The notes under the pieces are model-generated. The model was not told where the DNA came from and did no database searches. It was given only the letters and a program-made list of their open reading frames with translations. 64,000 nucleotides of DNA from Druceiella hillmani (Eukaryota > Arthropoda > Insecta > Lepidoptera > Hepialidae): NCBI GenBank assembly GCA_039881145.1, contig JAYKKI010000004.1:50019001-50083000 (forward strand), given 5' to 3'. Each line of letters opens with the position of its first letter. The stretch's first letter is position 1. Positions 36,010-49,530 of this stretch are shown here, piece after piece. A program made the translations under genes and the position numbers.

Positions 36010-38420
36010 ACGAAACACTGCAATTTGGTGTTCAAGAAAGGTAATAAATCATTAAGTTTTGAAATGAATAAAATAGAGTCAATCGGCATCGTCATATGCT
36101 TATGATATGTATCTAGAATGGAAATCAAGATGTCTATATTCTTGAGTTTCCCAATTTAAAACTATAAGCGATTGAATTACTTCTCACAGGAAAATAAGCT
36201 GTTGTATGGATTCCAGGGGATATAAGGATAACTGGACACCCCTCCTCCTATGATCCTGTAGATACCTGTTTTTTATGACAAGTAGAAATTGTTATTTTGG
36301 ACATTAACAAGAGTGCAAAATCATGTTGCAAAGCAGTCTTGAATAGGATTGCCAGAATAAATGCGAAGGGGGCAGGAATTGATGAAGGTTTTGATGGTTG
36401 AGAAAGGCTGAATTTGATGATAAATAAGGAATAAATAACTAATGAGTTATAAATAACTAATTGATAATAATGCTTGCGTGGAAAAGGGGAAAATGGTGAT
36501 GTAATCATGATTTTTTGTACAATTATTTGTCAGATTGAGACGATATTACCTACTTATTAGGAAAATTTGTCCTACTAGGTAAATTGGTCCACGATCTTCC
36601 CTCTAGCGACTTCTTTATGTAATAAAATTAACTCTATCCCGCGATGAAAGACATCCTCCGATCTTCACGACTGACATATATAAGTTATAGACTGTGTGGA
36701 GATGAACATGGAATACTTTGTATCCCAAATATGATTTGTCCCGTGTCATGGAGATAATACAACATTTCTTGGGGATCGTTTTAGTGTTGGCATAATAGAG
36801 TGAATAATAAATGAAGAAAAAGTTTACTTTTTTTGTTTACGCATTTAGATGTATAATATTTAGTTACCACTAACAGAGGTACAATCGTCTCACTCGCTGC
36901 TCTGTAGAGATTTCATCGAATTGATAGGAGTACACGTCTCAACACGGAGGGGAGGTAATATTAGCGGAGATCAGAAAATAAAATCGTCTGTTTCGCTCTT
37001 GATCGTTATATTTGTACATGTGCGAGTGAGACAAAAACTGACATAAGAATTATTTGATTTTTATAGCGAAGTTATAAAAGTATCACTTTCGCTTTCCACC
37101 ATGAAAGTCGCTTTGGCTTTTTCATTTGAGAGGCATTAGTAACTTGATTACTAGTAATATTAAATACATATCACGAATTACTGGTTATCGGCAATATTCC
37201 TTAATAATTTCTTGTTACTATTTAGTTACAGTATATTAATTTGAGAATTTTTTTAATACAAGTTTAAATGGTATATACGTAACCTTTTCAAAATTTTGAA
37301 TTTAGCTGAATTGTGATGCTTAAAAGATACCACGTAAGACTTATTTCTATTCACTGATTACGATTAGAACTATTACAAAACTTATCAATTTACGAAGCTG
37401 ATCAATTATGATTATGTTCGTTAGACGTGATTGTATTTGCGAGTATACGCAGACTGCACGGCTGATCGGAAACGGAAGTAGACCGTGAGCCATAAAGCCA
37501 ATTACTTTCTCCGTGAACTTATCTGCTTGAATGCAATATCAAGTATCTGTTTTAGATTACGTAAAGTTTACACTGAGGAGGTGTATATATTACGTACGTA
37601 CTTACGTGTACGTGGTAAGGCTTCATGCTGAGTTTGCAGAAATGTATTCACTGCGGTAATAACTGTAGTTCGATTTATATTTTTTTCTATACTTAGGTAT
37701 TGTGCAAATATATGTATTGTAAAACTAGGGGTACCTTGCGACTTTTCTCGCATGAGCCGTTTATTTTGTGCGCTTATTGTAGAATTAAGTTTTCAGTTTA
37801 GTTTAAACCTCGCGCGTGCTGATTTGAGCTCCTTTCTTCCGTTTCCCTGCCTGCTCCCACGTATTCCCACAGCTCTTCACTCTCAATCACCCCGTGGTGA
37901 AGATTTTGTTTCACTTTCTATATAAATTTTGGTCCTTATAACTTCGGAACCGTTTAAAATTTCACGATGAAACAAAAACTAATTGGCCCCAAGGTAAAAG
38001 TTATGTTAGTAGCTTCAGCAGTGTTTGAGTTCAATTAGTTCGTACAGACGGGTAAGCACATATAATTTTTCTGCCAATTGATTCGTTTTAGTAATCGAAT
38101 ATATAAACCGAAAAAAATATTTAAAAGCTTAAAATTCGAAGCCTAAATCACAGACAATATTCAATTTTATTTATCGATCTTGATTTCATTGGTGCCATTT
38201 TCAGGGCGCTGATGCCGATGAAATTTCTTTAAACTAGGTTTCCAGTTTAACTTATGTTTCGTAAGGATATAATTAGAATTATATCGAGATGATATTCAGT
38301 AATATAAAGAAATTTTAAAACAGAAAATCAAGATGAAGATCGTTAAATTAGCGGCTGATATTTTTATAGTAAACAATGTTGATATTTTTTATAGTAAACA
38401 AGTATGATTTTTAAAATATA
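36010..38420. other. mostly unique-looking DNA, no gene recognised
   Basis: Open frames (for example minus 36508-36248 and minus 37753-37568) show no recognisable domain. 36190-36510 is somewhat less AT-rich. 37440-37530 and 37800-37900 are also less AT-rich without repeat structure. Nothing supports a gene call. Confidence 0.4.
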
Positions 38421-38429
38421 TAAATTAGG

Positions 38430-38640
38430 ATATCCTCACTAGTACAAAATATTATAAAAGCGAAATAGAGTTAAAAGTTTGAATGTTTATTTGTTTTGTT
38501 TTCACGCTTTAACCACTTAACCGAAATTCTTCGATAATTTGCATACATATAGTCTATGTGAGGTGAATATGGAACAGTTTTTCACGAATTGTATTTTGGT
38601 ATTTAAAAAATCATCTGGTTGGTGATAGTAGCGTGAATAT
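38430..38640 (+). repeat. dispersed-repeat fragment (ACTAGTACAAAATATTATAAA start)
   Basis: Begins near CTCACTAGTACAAAATATTA and continues GTTTGAATGTTTATTTGTTTTG, then ACTTAACCGAAATTCTTCGA. This order resembles the ATACTAATATTATAAA...GTTTGTTTGTTTG...ACCGATTT motif series I recall from non-autonomous lepidopteran repeats. Confidence 0.45.
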
Positions 38641-39501
38641 AAGCACTTAATAAACGTCACGGCATATCAGTCTACAACCATCTCCTATACGCTTCCTTCT
38701 TTTCACGTCTTCAGTTCTTTGCATTACATAATTATTTCCAATGCTATGATCCAGTGTTTTCATAAAAATATTTTTTAAATGTACACTATAATTTTCCCTC
38801 TTTTCACGGGTCAGAATTAGTTTCCTATAAATAAAACCTTGGAAAGCTTGCCACTCATTTTTCAACATAATTAGTACTTGTTAGTGCTACTAGTACTTTA
38901 GTAATATATGGCGGAAGGAACTTTTAATAATAAATACCATTATAGTTTAATTCATCGCTCCACATCCAATCTTCGTTTTAGTACGGTCCCACAATCCATT
39001 CAGTTGGATATGCTTTAAAATATATAGTATTTTAATATATAAAAGGAGTTATTTGACAAATTTTCAGAGGTAGGTTACTGCTGTATAAATTATAATATAA
39101 CAAAAGTCATTGAATCAATTTGTTTAGCACCACTCAATTCTACAGTTTAACGCCAATGGCAATTTCACTTTTTTTTGTTTAAATGAAAGAATATACGTAA
39201 CACAAAATGTATTTAAGAAAGAAACTTCCGGTTGTTATTATTTTAATACAAAAAATCGATTTGAAAAATGCACTTTCTATCAAGAAACGATTGTCATTGG
39301 TTGTCAACCATCTAATTTACAACCGCAATATAAATGGATGGCATCATTTTTACTTACATAAATTTTTGGATTTGTAAAAATCAATTCGTGTATGTGTTTG
39401 TATATTCAGTGTTGTGTTGCTAAGAAAAGTAATTATGTCCAAAAAAATTATATTAAATAGTTCCTTGAAAAACTGACTTAGTATGGGAATTTTTCTTCAA
39501 A

Positions 39502-39711
39502 TTAATTGCCTATAGAAAAATAATCGTGACCGGAATTTTTTTGATAATACGTATTTTTAAATATATTGGTGCTAAACTGCATTTGTCCCATTTCTTTCGT
39601 TGGTGAACAACTGTCTGACAAATGATCTTTCAATTCTGGAGAATTAGCTCTTTTTAACAACGCCTTCGTCTTTGCGTTATAATCCAAATTTTCACGAGTT
39701 CTTGACGTTAT
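39502..39711 (-). other. possible coding exon, unrecognised
   Basis: A minus-strand frame of about 69 codons open from near 39708 to a stop at 39502 (first Met at 39687). Its composition is more protein-like than other frames here: it includes KTKALLKRANSPELKDHLSD and SCSPTKEMGQMQ, with charged and polar residues mixed. No homologue comes to mind, no splice sites are convincing, and no polyadenylation signal is seen just downstream. It could be a terminal exon, a TE fragment or chance. Confidence 0.25.
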
Positions 39712-40045
39712 ACATTAAAAAAAATTCTATTGAACTTAAGAGCTGTGATCTCTTACATTTGTATATGTTATTCATAAGTTTATTATACGATTGTAACGTA
39801 ACATATCTTGTAAATTTTTATTAAAATCAGATCTCTTTATATTTAAATATTAAATTTAATGATTATCGACTTGACAGGTGAGTGGTTCACCACTTTATTT
39901 TTCTGCTGTCCTTCCATTACCTATCAGCTGCCAGACTGTTGGTAAATTAACGCCCATTAAGTTTATTATTTTCTTTGTTCTGAGAGTTTCGTAATTTATT
40001 GATGTGCGTGCTGGGAAAGACACATCAATATTTTATGAGAATAAG

Positions 40046-40046
<1 letters not shown>

Positions 40047-40091
<45 letters not shown>
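40047..40091. repeat. (TA)n microsatellite
   Basis: TA tract with one TG interruption. Confidence 0.95.
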
Positions 40092-40306
40092 TTCTTATTA
40101 AATAAAGTGATGTCATTCAGAATTAAATTAAATAAACAAATATTAGAAATAGATACAAAATAGAGAGTACGTAACGAGAAAAAAAGGTAACAGGAATCGG
40201 AGCGAATAGATGCTAGAACTGAAATCAGCCTGAACTGCGGTGCGAATGCTTTACACACATATTAACCGATATCGTCACCGTTTATAATTTTTTTTTTTCA
40301 CTTTTA

Positions 40307-40360
40307 CCTTAATATTAATTTATTAAAATATTTGCAATATTTTAATAAATTAAAATAAGG
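40307..40360. repeat. AT hairpin, 17-bp perfect stem
   Basis: TAATTTATTAAAATATT (40316-40332) pairs exactly with 40336-40352 across a TGC loop. Outer CCTTA/TAAGG can extend the stem. Confidence 0.85.
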
Positions 40361-40510
40361 CAATATCTAAATCGGCAATGTTTTGAATTTCTTAGTGTTT
40401 CACACTAAACCGTATATAACAGAAATTTTTATCAAAAACGTAAAAAGTTTAAATTTAGCATAGTTATTGGAAATTGTGACCCAAAGGCGGAAAAACGAGA
40501 AGTTAAAAAA

Positions 40511-40721
40511 ATTTAATATATTTGGCGTTATTTTTGTAGACATTCATTATTCACAATTAAATGAAACTACGGGATTTAGTATTATTTCTATTTTATTCAA
40601 AGGCTTTACCACGACCTAGGTTTTGTACCTGAAGATGTTGTAATACAACGAAACCTAGGACGTGGTAAAGAATTTAAATAAAGTAGAAATAATACTAAAT
40701 CACGTAGTTTCATTTAATTGT
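40511..40721. mobile_element. hammerhead-bearing inverted-dimer element, copy B
   Basis: The left arm is antisense with the full-length end (TTAATATATTTGGCG at 40513). The right arm ends at the short terminus TTAATTGTG near 40722. It is flanked by GAAGTTAAAAAAATT at 40499-40513 and 40722-40736 (15 bp; a few bases may belong to the element). The centre is deleted: the antisense arm has lost its CUGA and stem II part, so both arms share one partial ribozyme. Confidence 0.8.
40625..40665 (+). ncRNA. hammerhead-like motif, inactive copy B
   Basis: Core CUGAAGA (40629-40635), stem II and GAAA (40650-40653) are kept. The cleavage triplet is GAC instead of GUC and the 5' strand of stem I is GUAC instead of CCAC. 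Cleavage is not expected. Confidence 0.6.
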
Positions 40722-41675
40722 GAAGTTAAAAAAATTGAACATAATTGTGTAGAGTATCAAATGAAAGGTTGTTATATACTTTCCTTTTTTCTGTCTTTCT
40801 TACTATTTTTCCAAAAAAAATTCAAAAATCGCGTCACCCATATCTTCGAAAATAGCGCACAAAAAATTTAAAAGAAAACCTGAATAAAACTTTTAAGTGT
40901 AGATTATGCGAAAATTAAGCGGCATAACGCTTCTACACTTAAATGCTTTCTTTTCTACATAAAATGAAAGTTTGGCGATAAATTTTGTTTTGTAATTTGA
41001 TGTTTACATAAATGGTATGAAACTGTAGTACAATGATTAGCGATAAATTATCAAAAGAAGCATTTATACCTTTATATATTGTTAGTATCTATTTGGTCAA
41101 ACTCGAAAAAGTTTTCTTTTTTGTCAAGTATTAAAGTCTAATAAAAATATTAGGAATCATTGCCATGAAGTCTATTATTAAAATGAAATATGATTATGGG
41201 TTTAATATATTGTTTTAGAAAACTTACTCTAAGCCACCAGTTTCGACAAGCGTTGATTGAATTATTATTAATATAGAATAATTAAAATGTAATAACAATT
41301 ATTATAATTAATCATGAAAGTTTTTGTCGGTGGTTTTTATTGTTCTAGATTACAGACAAATTTTATACAAAGGACAGCTGAAATGGAACTAAAAGAAGAT
41401 GCCTATGTGTTCTCATAATATCATTGCGTAGTCACTAACCAAAAATGTACTTTGGTTTTTTCGACTAATATGTTTTAGTGGTAAATAAAATGACGGAAGA
41501 CTTCAGAAAATTATAGAAGAATTGGAAGAAAAATTATAATTTATAAAAGAACAGTAATTAGAAAATGAATGCTGAAGTGTTTCTACATGTGAAATAAAAT
41601 GGATAAGTGCCATTGATATAAAATTGACAATAAAGCAGATGTATGTATATAAAAGGAAAACAGGAGAAAGGATAT

Positions 41676-41749
<74 letters not shown>

Positions 41750-41753
41750 TATA
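41676..41753. repeat. (TA)n microsatellite
   Basis: TA tract with CATA and GTATA interruptions. The plus frame 41643-41942 through it is an artefact. Confidence 0.95.
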
Positions 41754-42250
41754 AATCATAATACGAAAAACAATTATGTAAAAATATCTTTAATTACAAG
41801 TTTTATTTCGCGTCCCTTTTTTAATTTTAGAACTTTGACACCAAATTCGTCATTTATGAGCTTCAATATCCTCAGATACAAATTTTTAGTATCAAAACTT
41901 TGGAATACTATGGACTCTAAATTTGTCGTTTATGACCTGTAAAATCCTCTGGCAATGAATTAGTCGAATCGTACTGCAAATGGCAATGTCAATGACATAT
42001 CCGCCATATTGAAGCAGCCATCTTGATTTTTTAGTAAAAAAGTATCGAATTGTATTTTCATGACAACTACTTATGTATGCACAATTCGAAGTCGGTCAAC
42101 TGACATACGAAGCAAATTAAAAAAAAGCTTTTAAAAACAGAAAGAAGTTAGAACAAAAAAAAAGAATAAGAAAGTTAGAAGAAGAAAGTTAGAACAAAGG
42201 AAACAAGAGAGAAAGAAAATTAGAACAAATGAAAAAGTTTAGAACAAAAA

Positions 42251-42392
42251 AACATTATTACTAAAATGAACTGTTTACATAAACACATTACTAAATACAC
42301 ATTATAGTAAACATTATTACTAAAATGAACTGTTTACATAAACACATTTCTAAATACACATTATAGTAAACATTATTACTAAAATGAACTGT
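42251..42392 (+). repeat. 59-bp tandem repeat, 2.4 copies
   Basis: AACATTATTACTAAAATGAA starts at 42251, 42310 and 42369. Copies are nearly identical (ACATTACTAAATAC against ACATTTCTAAATAC). It follows a purine-rich AGAAAGTTAGAACAAA stretch at 42140-42250. Confidence 0.93.
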
Positions 42393-43008
42393 TTAACCCT
42401 TCCACAATTGCGGGACTAATCATTATAAAGCCACTATGAATAGGTCATTGTGTCGTCATAGTGCATACTTATGCGTCGACCGTGTTCCATATTTTTGGAG
42501 CTCAAGTATTGTTTATATACTTTTTTAAGAATACTTGTTTGTAAAATCCAAGGATTTAAGGACATATTAGATAAAGGCAAGGCTGCTGATGGTTTATTCC
42601 GTATTTTAAAATAAATCCAATTCAATCACGGTAGTGCAGTGCTAGTAACTCTAAAGCGTTTAAGAGAAGCTTAATTTAACGGCTGAATTTTTCCCAACTT
42701 CGGTTCTTTTATGAACATGACTCTTATATCCAAATAAAACTGATGCCCTTAATATTGATCGATAATTGGTCTGGTAAATATTTTGTAAAGAAAATAATTG
42801 ATATTATGGTATAACAACTTTATGAAAGACATTTAAAGTATAACTAATTGGCTCCCCCCTTTCTACGCACAGATTTATAATATTAATTAAGAAGCAGATG
42901 ACATACAACAATATTAAAACCGTAACCAAAAGGCGGAGTCTATCAAAACACGCACCTAAATATATTTAGGGTGCGTGCCTCAATACAGTGGTGAATATTT
43001 TCATATTA

Positions 43009-43022
43009 ATATATATATACAT

Positions 43023-43090
<68 letters not shown>

Positions 43091-43091
43091 T
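43009..43091. repeat. (TA)n microsatellite
   Basis: Begins with TACATATACATAC variants, then a long TA run and a terminal TTTATATATAT. Confidence 0.95.
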
Positions 43092-43459
43092 ACTTTGATT
43101 CCCAATTAGATGCATTAGGTGCACCTGTTTTAACCAATTTGGTTTAAGGTTTCATTCTTTGGAAATTTATAAATAAAGAATGGATAGTCGATTTATTCAG
43201 GAAATAAGTAATCAAAAAATACTTCGTTATAGTCTTCATATGGTATGGATACATTTATATAATTTGCTTATCTGAATGAATCTACCGTCCAAAAAATGTT
43301 AAATTAGATAATATAAAAAGGAAACTTGAAAGCGGTCTTAAAATATAAAAAATGATTTACTTGATGAATGATGAAACCATGACATAACTGTAAGGATGAG
43401 AAATGCGGAAATTGATAGTCGAAACAAATTTGAGTTATCTCAGAATCAAAATCAAAATC

Positions 43460-43610
43460 TTTGCTAATAACCCATCTGAAGATGTTGTAATACAACGAAA
43501 CCTAGGTCGTGGTAAAGAACTTAAAGAAAGTAGAAATAATACTACATCACGTAGTTACATTTAATTGTGAATAATGAATTTCTACAAAATTAACGCCAAA
43601 GATATACAAT
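43460..43610 (+). mobile_element. hammerhead-bearing element, monomer copy C
   Basis: A single ~151-bp unit from TTTGCTAATAACCC to ACGCCAAAGATATACAAT, flanked by ATCAAAATC (43451-43459 and 43611-43619). The left side has another ATCAAA nearby, so the duplication is less certain than in copies A and F. This copy defines the monomer: ribozyme at the 5' side, then a 3' part of about 100 bp containing the ACTACATCACGTAGT hairpin and the CAAT end. Confidence 0.8.
43472..43512 (+). ncRNA. hammerhead ribozyme-like motif (type I), copy C
   Basis: Stem I CCAU (43472-43475) pairs with GUGG (43509-43512) using one G-U pair. Core CUGAAGA (43476-43482), stem II GUUGU/ACAAC, GAAA (43497-43500), stem III CC-UA-GG, triplet GUC with predicted cut after 43508. 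The same extra U after A9 as in copy A is present. All core residues are kept. Confidence 0.68.
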
Positions 43611-43934
43611 ATCAAAATCAACCATACATTTTTCTGTTAAACAAACGTATAATTAAAATAAATCGTTATGGTACTCTTATAGTGAGATATTCTTGAAATT
43701 TATTTTTAAAAAACAATGTATTGTTCACAACTTGTAGTCAATAGATACTTGCTTATTTTTGAAAATCCTTTTTTCAGTTATACAAATTTCGTTTCAACGA
43801 AACTAAAGGCGGAGTTTCCTTACATCTTGTCAAATGGCGATCTAAAGTTAAAATTAATAACTTGGTTTTTACGATATTTTACTCCACGCCCCTGTTTATC
43901 TGCAAATAGATTAACGAATTATAAAGATTTATAA

Positions 43935-46900
43935 CTTTATTAGGATAAAAAATAAATATAAAATCTACATGCGGCTGGTATGTAAATTAAAAATTCTATA
44001 ATGTTTTAAACCTGAAATGCTTACAGAATGTTATAACATATATTTCACAATAAATAACGAGAAAATTTTAAATTGAAGCAACCAATGTTATATTTTAAGT
44101 ACCCGTGAAATGCAATACCTGACAAATTCATGTATGATGCACTATCACGCATATAGTCACGATATTTACCCATTATTTGGAGTACTTTTTTAAATAATTT
44201 ACGTAAATTTATAAATTATACATAAAATATAAAATTCTACGAGGTTGACAATTTATCTTGTTAATATGGCGCCCTAGTTATATGGCAAACTAGGGCGTGG
44301 TAACAGTTTCGAGTTAAGAAAATATATAAAACAAATACAATCTCGCTCGAACTTTATTACAAGTGACGTTGAAAAGAAGGAAATGAAAATATGCCAGTCT
44401 TTATAATTTTTGCTAGATATTGTCAAATTATGTATTTGTCATCTGCTTCTTAATATTATAAATCTATGTTTTAAGATATATTTAGCGACGTAGGTTTATT
44501 CTCAGAAGCTGACGCTTCGAACAATGTATCCCACGTTTGACAAACGAAAGTTTTCAAATATACCTATTCATATACAGTTTGTAATATAAGGGTGCACTAT
44601 CCAAAAATTATAGAAATGAATTTAATTTTAACAATCAAACTTGAAATTTTAATACATATAGTGTACATGCAATGGGGTGTTTTATCTAATATAAAGATAC
44701 CTATTTTTTTTAATCTTTAATTATTTTGTTTTGCACAAACATAATATTTCGCGTTTCATAAGTTTCTCCGAAATATTATGATTAACGATGCACAAAAACA
44801 ATGTTTTGTTTGAATGAAAGTGTCAACAAAGTAGAGTAAAACTAAAAGTATTTTTATTATGTAGTAGGAAAAAAAATGTATAGTGTATTTATAAATATAA
44901 ACAATTCCAATTTTTTTTTAATTAAAATATGGCAGTAATTTTAGAATTTCGAGGAGAGAAGGAACGAAGATAGACGGTGATCTTCGCTCCCTTTTATATC
45001 ACTTTTGGAAACAGAATTCTTTTATTTAATTATATTTTTGAATTCTGCCATGAAAATATATCAATTTAATTAATTAGCTTTGTGTGCAGGTGGCCTTAGC
45101 TGTAAAATCACATCATAATATGATCAATGCATCATTATATTTGGTCAATACAATCATTAAATGATTACGGGCAAGATCGCAAAAAATTTCGTTACTGAGC
45201 GTAGGCTCGGACAAACAATAATGAAAGTGTTTACCTTAATGATTTGATTCATAAAATATATTGATGAGGTTTTTCGTTATAATGGTCACTCTTGAATTCA
45301 GCGTTGTTATGAAATTTTAAACATGAGGTAACAATCTATTTGTTTGTGGGATTGCAAACAAAGAAATGCTTCCGACGACACAACCGAAAATTTAATTTAT
45401 TTTCTGTTAAATAACATGGAACAAAATAAATGTTTTATCTATGTGGGATGTTACGAAACCGTGTTATAAAGTTTCTTATTGCTATTGTAACCATTGATAA
45501 TCACGTTTTGAATCTATTTGTACTATCATTTTGACACTGCAACTTCCGATGTATTACTTAGTTGCTGTGTGCGCGACTTCAGTTAAACATTTGTGATGAT
45601 GATAAGATAGATAATATTTATTATAAGAACTAATTTAGTCTCATGTAACTTTACAATTTTTAGTTATGTCTGGGAAGATAGTTATCTTTAGACAAATAAA
45701 TAAGAGAGTCGCTCTAAAATCACCTTATTAATTTAGGAGTAATCTTATGTCATTAAGTTGTCGACTTTTCATTTATTATAGATAAAGAATGCAAAAATAC
45801 ATTAATTAGGTCATGAGTACATTACGTCACCTACATTTCAACATAATGACATGACACAATTTTTTTTAAATGTATTAATAATTTTTTATATCTGGGAAAC
45901 GTGACGACGTTAAAAACATGTTAAAAATTGTTAATTTATATATTTTTATTTTGCCTAAGAATATGTGTTTAAAATCTCTCTATCACATGTCATAATTTTT
46001 AAATCTTGAACTAAAGGGTATTTATTATAAGTGTAAAGGACCCGATGATAGACTAAACGTTATTGTACGTATAAAGGAGACCGATGAATATGGACCTGGC
46101 GTTGAAGAAGTAGAATATATTTTTCAAAAAAATTGCCATAATATTTTTTTATTATGTAAAAAATCAAACGGTTCGGCGATTAATCAACAGGAAAGGACAA
46201 AAATAAAATACAATTTGTGGTTATAATTTAAAACAAAAAAGCTGTCCCCATAAATATGTCGTGTTACGTCAATAATATTAATGAGAAATAAAATAATAAT
46301 AAAAATCTAACGAAGTGCATAATAGGTTTTCACAAAAAAAAAAACAACCGACATCGATTGTTTTTTAAATGTATAGCTTTTCCCTTAAGGAATTAAAAAT
46401 AAACTATCAACAGACGTTGACATTTTTTATTCTGTCAAAATTAATGCTTTTTTCGCTCTTTAAAATTTTTGAGAATATACCTTTTCCCACACGAGTTTCT
46501 CTGATCTAAAATATCTTGCTGATCTAAAAAGTTTCGTGGAATAGAATTTACAAACTATTTTGAAAAATAACTTGATTGTTATTAAAAAAATATATATTTA
46601 TGTGATCCTTATTGGTTACTAAATTTTTGGAATTTAATATTATTTTTTGGATACTAATAAAAATTTGGGTTTGTGTTTTTTTACATTTATTAATTTTTGT
46701 TTATCTTTATAACAATTAAACTTTATTTACACAAACATTTTTATTTGTCAGTTTTTTGATAATTTGTGTGTTTGTGTTATGTGTATATATATATATACAT
46801 ATATTCCACACATTCTTACGAATTTTATAATCAATTTATTTTTAGACATTAGACACTTAAAATGTAGAAAATTTTGAACTGAATTAATGCCATTAATTCA

Positions 46901-47240
46901 GAATTAAATTTAATATTAAATTTAAAAAATGCTTTACTATCTTTAAGACATTTATTTCATCATTATTAATAAATAACAGCAAACGGCAATATTTTTTAAT
47001 ACGTTGTTTTTAACGTATATTCTTTCATGTCATATCAAAAAAATATCACATTTTTTTTTGCATTTGTTTCAAACATCCAGATTTATCTGTCTGATTGACG
47101 ATTTAAATAAAACTTTTAAGGGACTTATTTTTTCACTATATACACCTACACTCCTGGCTACAACACTATATGGACTTTTGGCCTCTTTACAGGCGTAGTT
47201 TGTCACATTATTAGATTGTCATATTTTGGGAAGATCATGA
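43935..47240. other. AT-rich DNA, no gene recognised
   Basis: Contains a small GCCCTAGTT...AACTAGGGC hairpin (44273-44298). Short frames such as 47004-47198 have no motif. Nothing else is supported. Confidence 0.45.
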
Positions 47241-47245
47241 ATGTT

Positions 47246-47340
47246 TTTGGCGTAATGGTTATAAGACAATTCTGAACCGGAGTCACCTTCGACCTCGTGT
47301 TTCGTACATTATCTTCTTTTAATTTTTTTCTATATGTTTC
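47246..47340 (+). mobile_element. tRNA-like SINE head (weak)
   Basis: TTGGCGTAATGGTTATAAG (47250) is a good box A. CCTTCGACCTCG (about 47286) is a fair box B, about 35 bp on. T-rich sequence follows. A tRNA gene is unlikely because acceptor and anticodon stems do not close. Confidence 0.4.
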
Positions 47341-47405
47341 TATCCAATTAAATTATGGTTTTTCTATGGAAAGATGAAAAGGAGGTGTTGACTATTGTAA
47401 TTAAG

Positions 47406-47407
<2 letters not shown>

Positions 47408-47442
<35 letters not shown>
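47408..47442. repeat. (TA)n microsatellite
   Basis: Uninterrupted TA tract. Confidence 0.95.
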
Positions 47443-47446
<4 letters not shown>

Positions 47447-48787
47447 ACGAACCCAAATTATTACTAGACTAGTTTACTAAAGAATCGAAGAACTTTTTCT
47501 CTGCCTAGTTTTATTATAAGAGTTATTTTGATATATTGGATATATCCATTACCTTCCATTAACATATAAGACAATGTAATTAATTGGAAATAAAAATACT
47601 TCTACTTACTTGTTATTAACCTCTTTTTAACTCAAATTAATTTCCTAAAATACTGGAGCAAATTTGCTTTTTTGATCCATTACTATTTTATATTGGTAAA
47701 TCATTCGCTAAACGTACTTCGAAAGACAGACAAACGAGCAGACAAACGTCGTTGCTCTTTCAAATTTTGAGATAGTCCTTGAGATAAATTCTGAGTAGTT
47801 TTATCAATATTTAAAAGAGATTCTTTTTCAAATTTCGATAAAACTAATAAGTAAAATACTTCCTAATTCACGTGTTTTCCTTTAGATGACGTTTTTCATA
47901 TTTTTATAGATTTTTCAATTAATAGTTACGTAATATAATAGTAACTCGTTGCGATATACGACCATTTGCAAGTTTAATTTATTAGATTCTAGCTATTTAC
48001 GAGTAGTTACCAAATTATTTCAATCTTGCAAAAAATTATGTCTTTATTTATGGTTTGATAACGATTCATTTGTAAATTAAACAACCAAAATTAAATGTAA
48101 TCAAATCGACCACAAAAATCTAACGTTATGCTATCCTTAACTATATATCTTGAATTATGATTCTTTTTCAGGTTTTTTTTAATGATTATCAAATCAGAAA
48201 ACCTAAATAATGACGTGACTAACAATAGAAATTAGATAAAATATATGCTCAATGTATCATATTTTTTCTCGGTATAAGTAGAAGTCTATTCTTATAAGTT
48301 GCAAAGGAATATATGTAACTAATTTTTTTTAACTCTTGGAAAATTTTTAGAATTCCGAGGTCAAATGATAAAAGTAAAAACTTTTCATAGCCGTCTATAC
48401 TTCCGGATCTCGCAACACCATGACTCTTTCAGTTGAAGAATGCTACCGATGGAAATTTACCATAAGACGCGGTTGAATAAAATTCATATTGAAATAAAAA
48501 CATTAAGAAACTAGAAGTAAATAGGGCAAGAAATATATTTTTAATTTTTTTAAGTACGCCTTATGCATGGAGCATGAAAACTCGTGGTTGAAAATATCTT
48601 TGTTCACGGGCTCTATAAAGAAGGATGTCACTGAAAAGGTTTTTTAGAACTCAATCAAAAATGTTTTGTACAATTTTTGAACAACCGCTTCGCTTTGATG
48701 AATTAATCTTAAATAACTATTATATAAAGCATTAATATACTGCCATGGTCTCTTTGCTCAGGCTAGGCGTAGGTACGCAATCAGGAT

Positions 48788-48886
48788 AACTACGTGATGT
48801 AGTATTATTTCTACTTTCTTGAAGTTCTTTAGCACGACCTAGGTTTCGTTGTATTACAACATCTTCAAGTGGGCTATTAGCAAAGA
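48788..48886 (-). mobile_element. hammerhead-bearing element, truncated copy D
   Basis: A minus-strand monomer from CTTTGCTAATAGCCC (about 48885 downward) to ACTACATCACGTAGTT (48788). It lacks the last ~60 bp of the 3' part. No convincing target duplication. Confidence 0.75.
48832..48872 (-). ncRNA. hammerhead-like motif, probably inactive copy D
   Basis: Stem II, GAAA, stem III and the GUC triplet are kept. Core CUGA is UUGA (C3 changed), and the 3' stem I strand is GUGC instead of GUGG. C3 is part of the catalytic pocket, so cleavage is not expected. Confidence 0.6.
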
Positions 48887-49444
48887 TTAACTCTTAGAAA
48901 CTTCCAACAGCATTTATATATTACACAAAACAATAGCGGAAGCCTGGTTTGTGCGGGTATTCCCACTGTTTACGTTAGTAAGTTTATTGTAGGGGAGCGG
49001 TTTAGTTATTATTATATTTTCGAAAGTTATACAATATACAAATATTTTAGTGAGTGTACTATATTAAATTGATGTTATTCTGTGAGATTAAACAATGCAA
49101 ATCTTCCGGTGTATGTAATAAAATCAAATGAATATTATTCTCAATAATATATTTATATAATAGCAAGTGAATCTGATGGTTAGAACAGGGTTATACCACT
49201 ATATGGACGATATATATAATTAGTGTAATTGTGCAATTATATATGTGTTAAAAATACATAAACTTAAAATAAATGCAGCTATAAGGAGCATTATACAACG
49301 TGTTATTACTCACCAAAGACATTGCAGCACATACGGGTCGCCCGACGAGGTCAAGCTATTTTTTATCACTTATACACGCACTTAACCTCTCATTTTCTCG
49401 TTGCAAAATTTGTTAAATTGATGTTGCCAAATTCTATTTGGTAG

Positions 49445-49530
49445 TCACTCTAGTCTATTGGTTTAAGTGTTAGTTTAGTGAACGCAATGCCAGAGATTTA
49501 AATCTGCAACTGGATTAACTGTAATTTCTA
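49445..49530 (+). mobile_element. tRNA-like SINE head (weak)
   Basis: CTCTAGTCTATTGGTTTAAG (box-A-like, 49448) and AGATTTAAATCTG (box-B-like, 49493) are spaced as in tRNA promoters. Degenerate. Confidence 0.35.
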
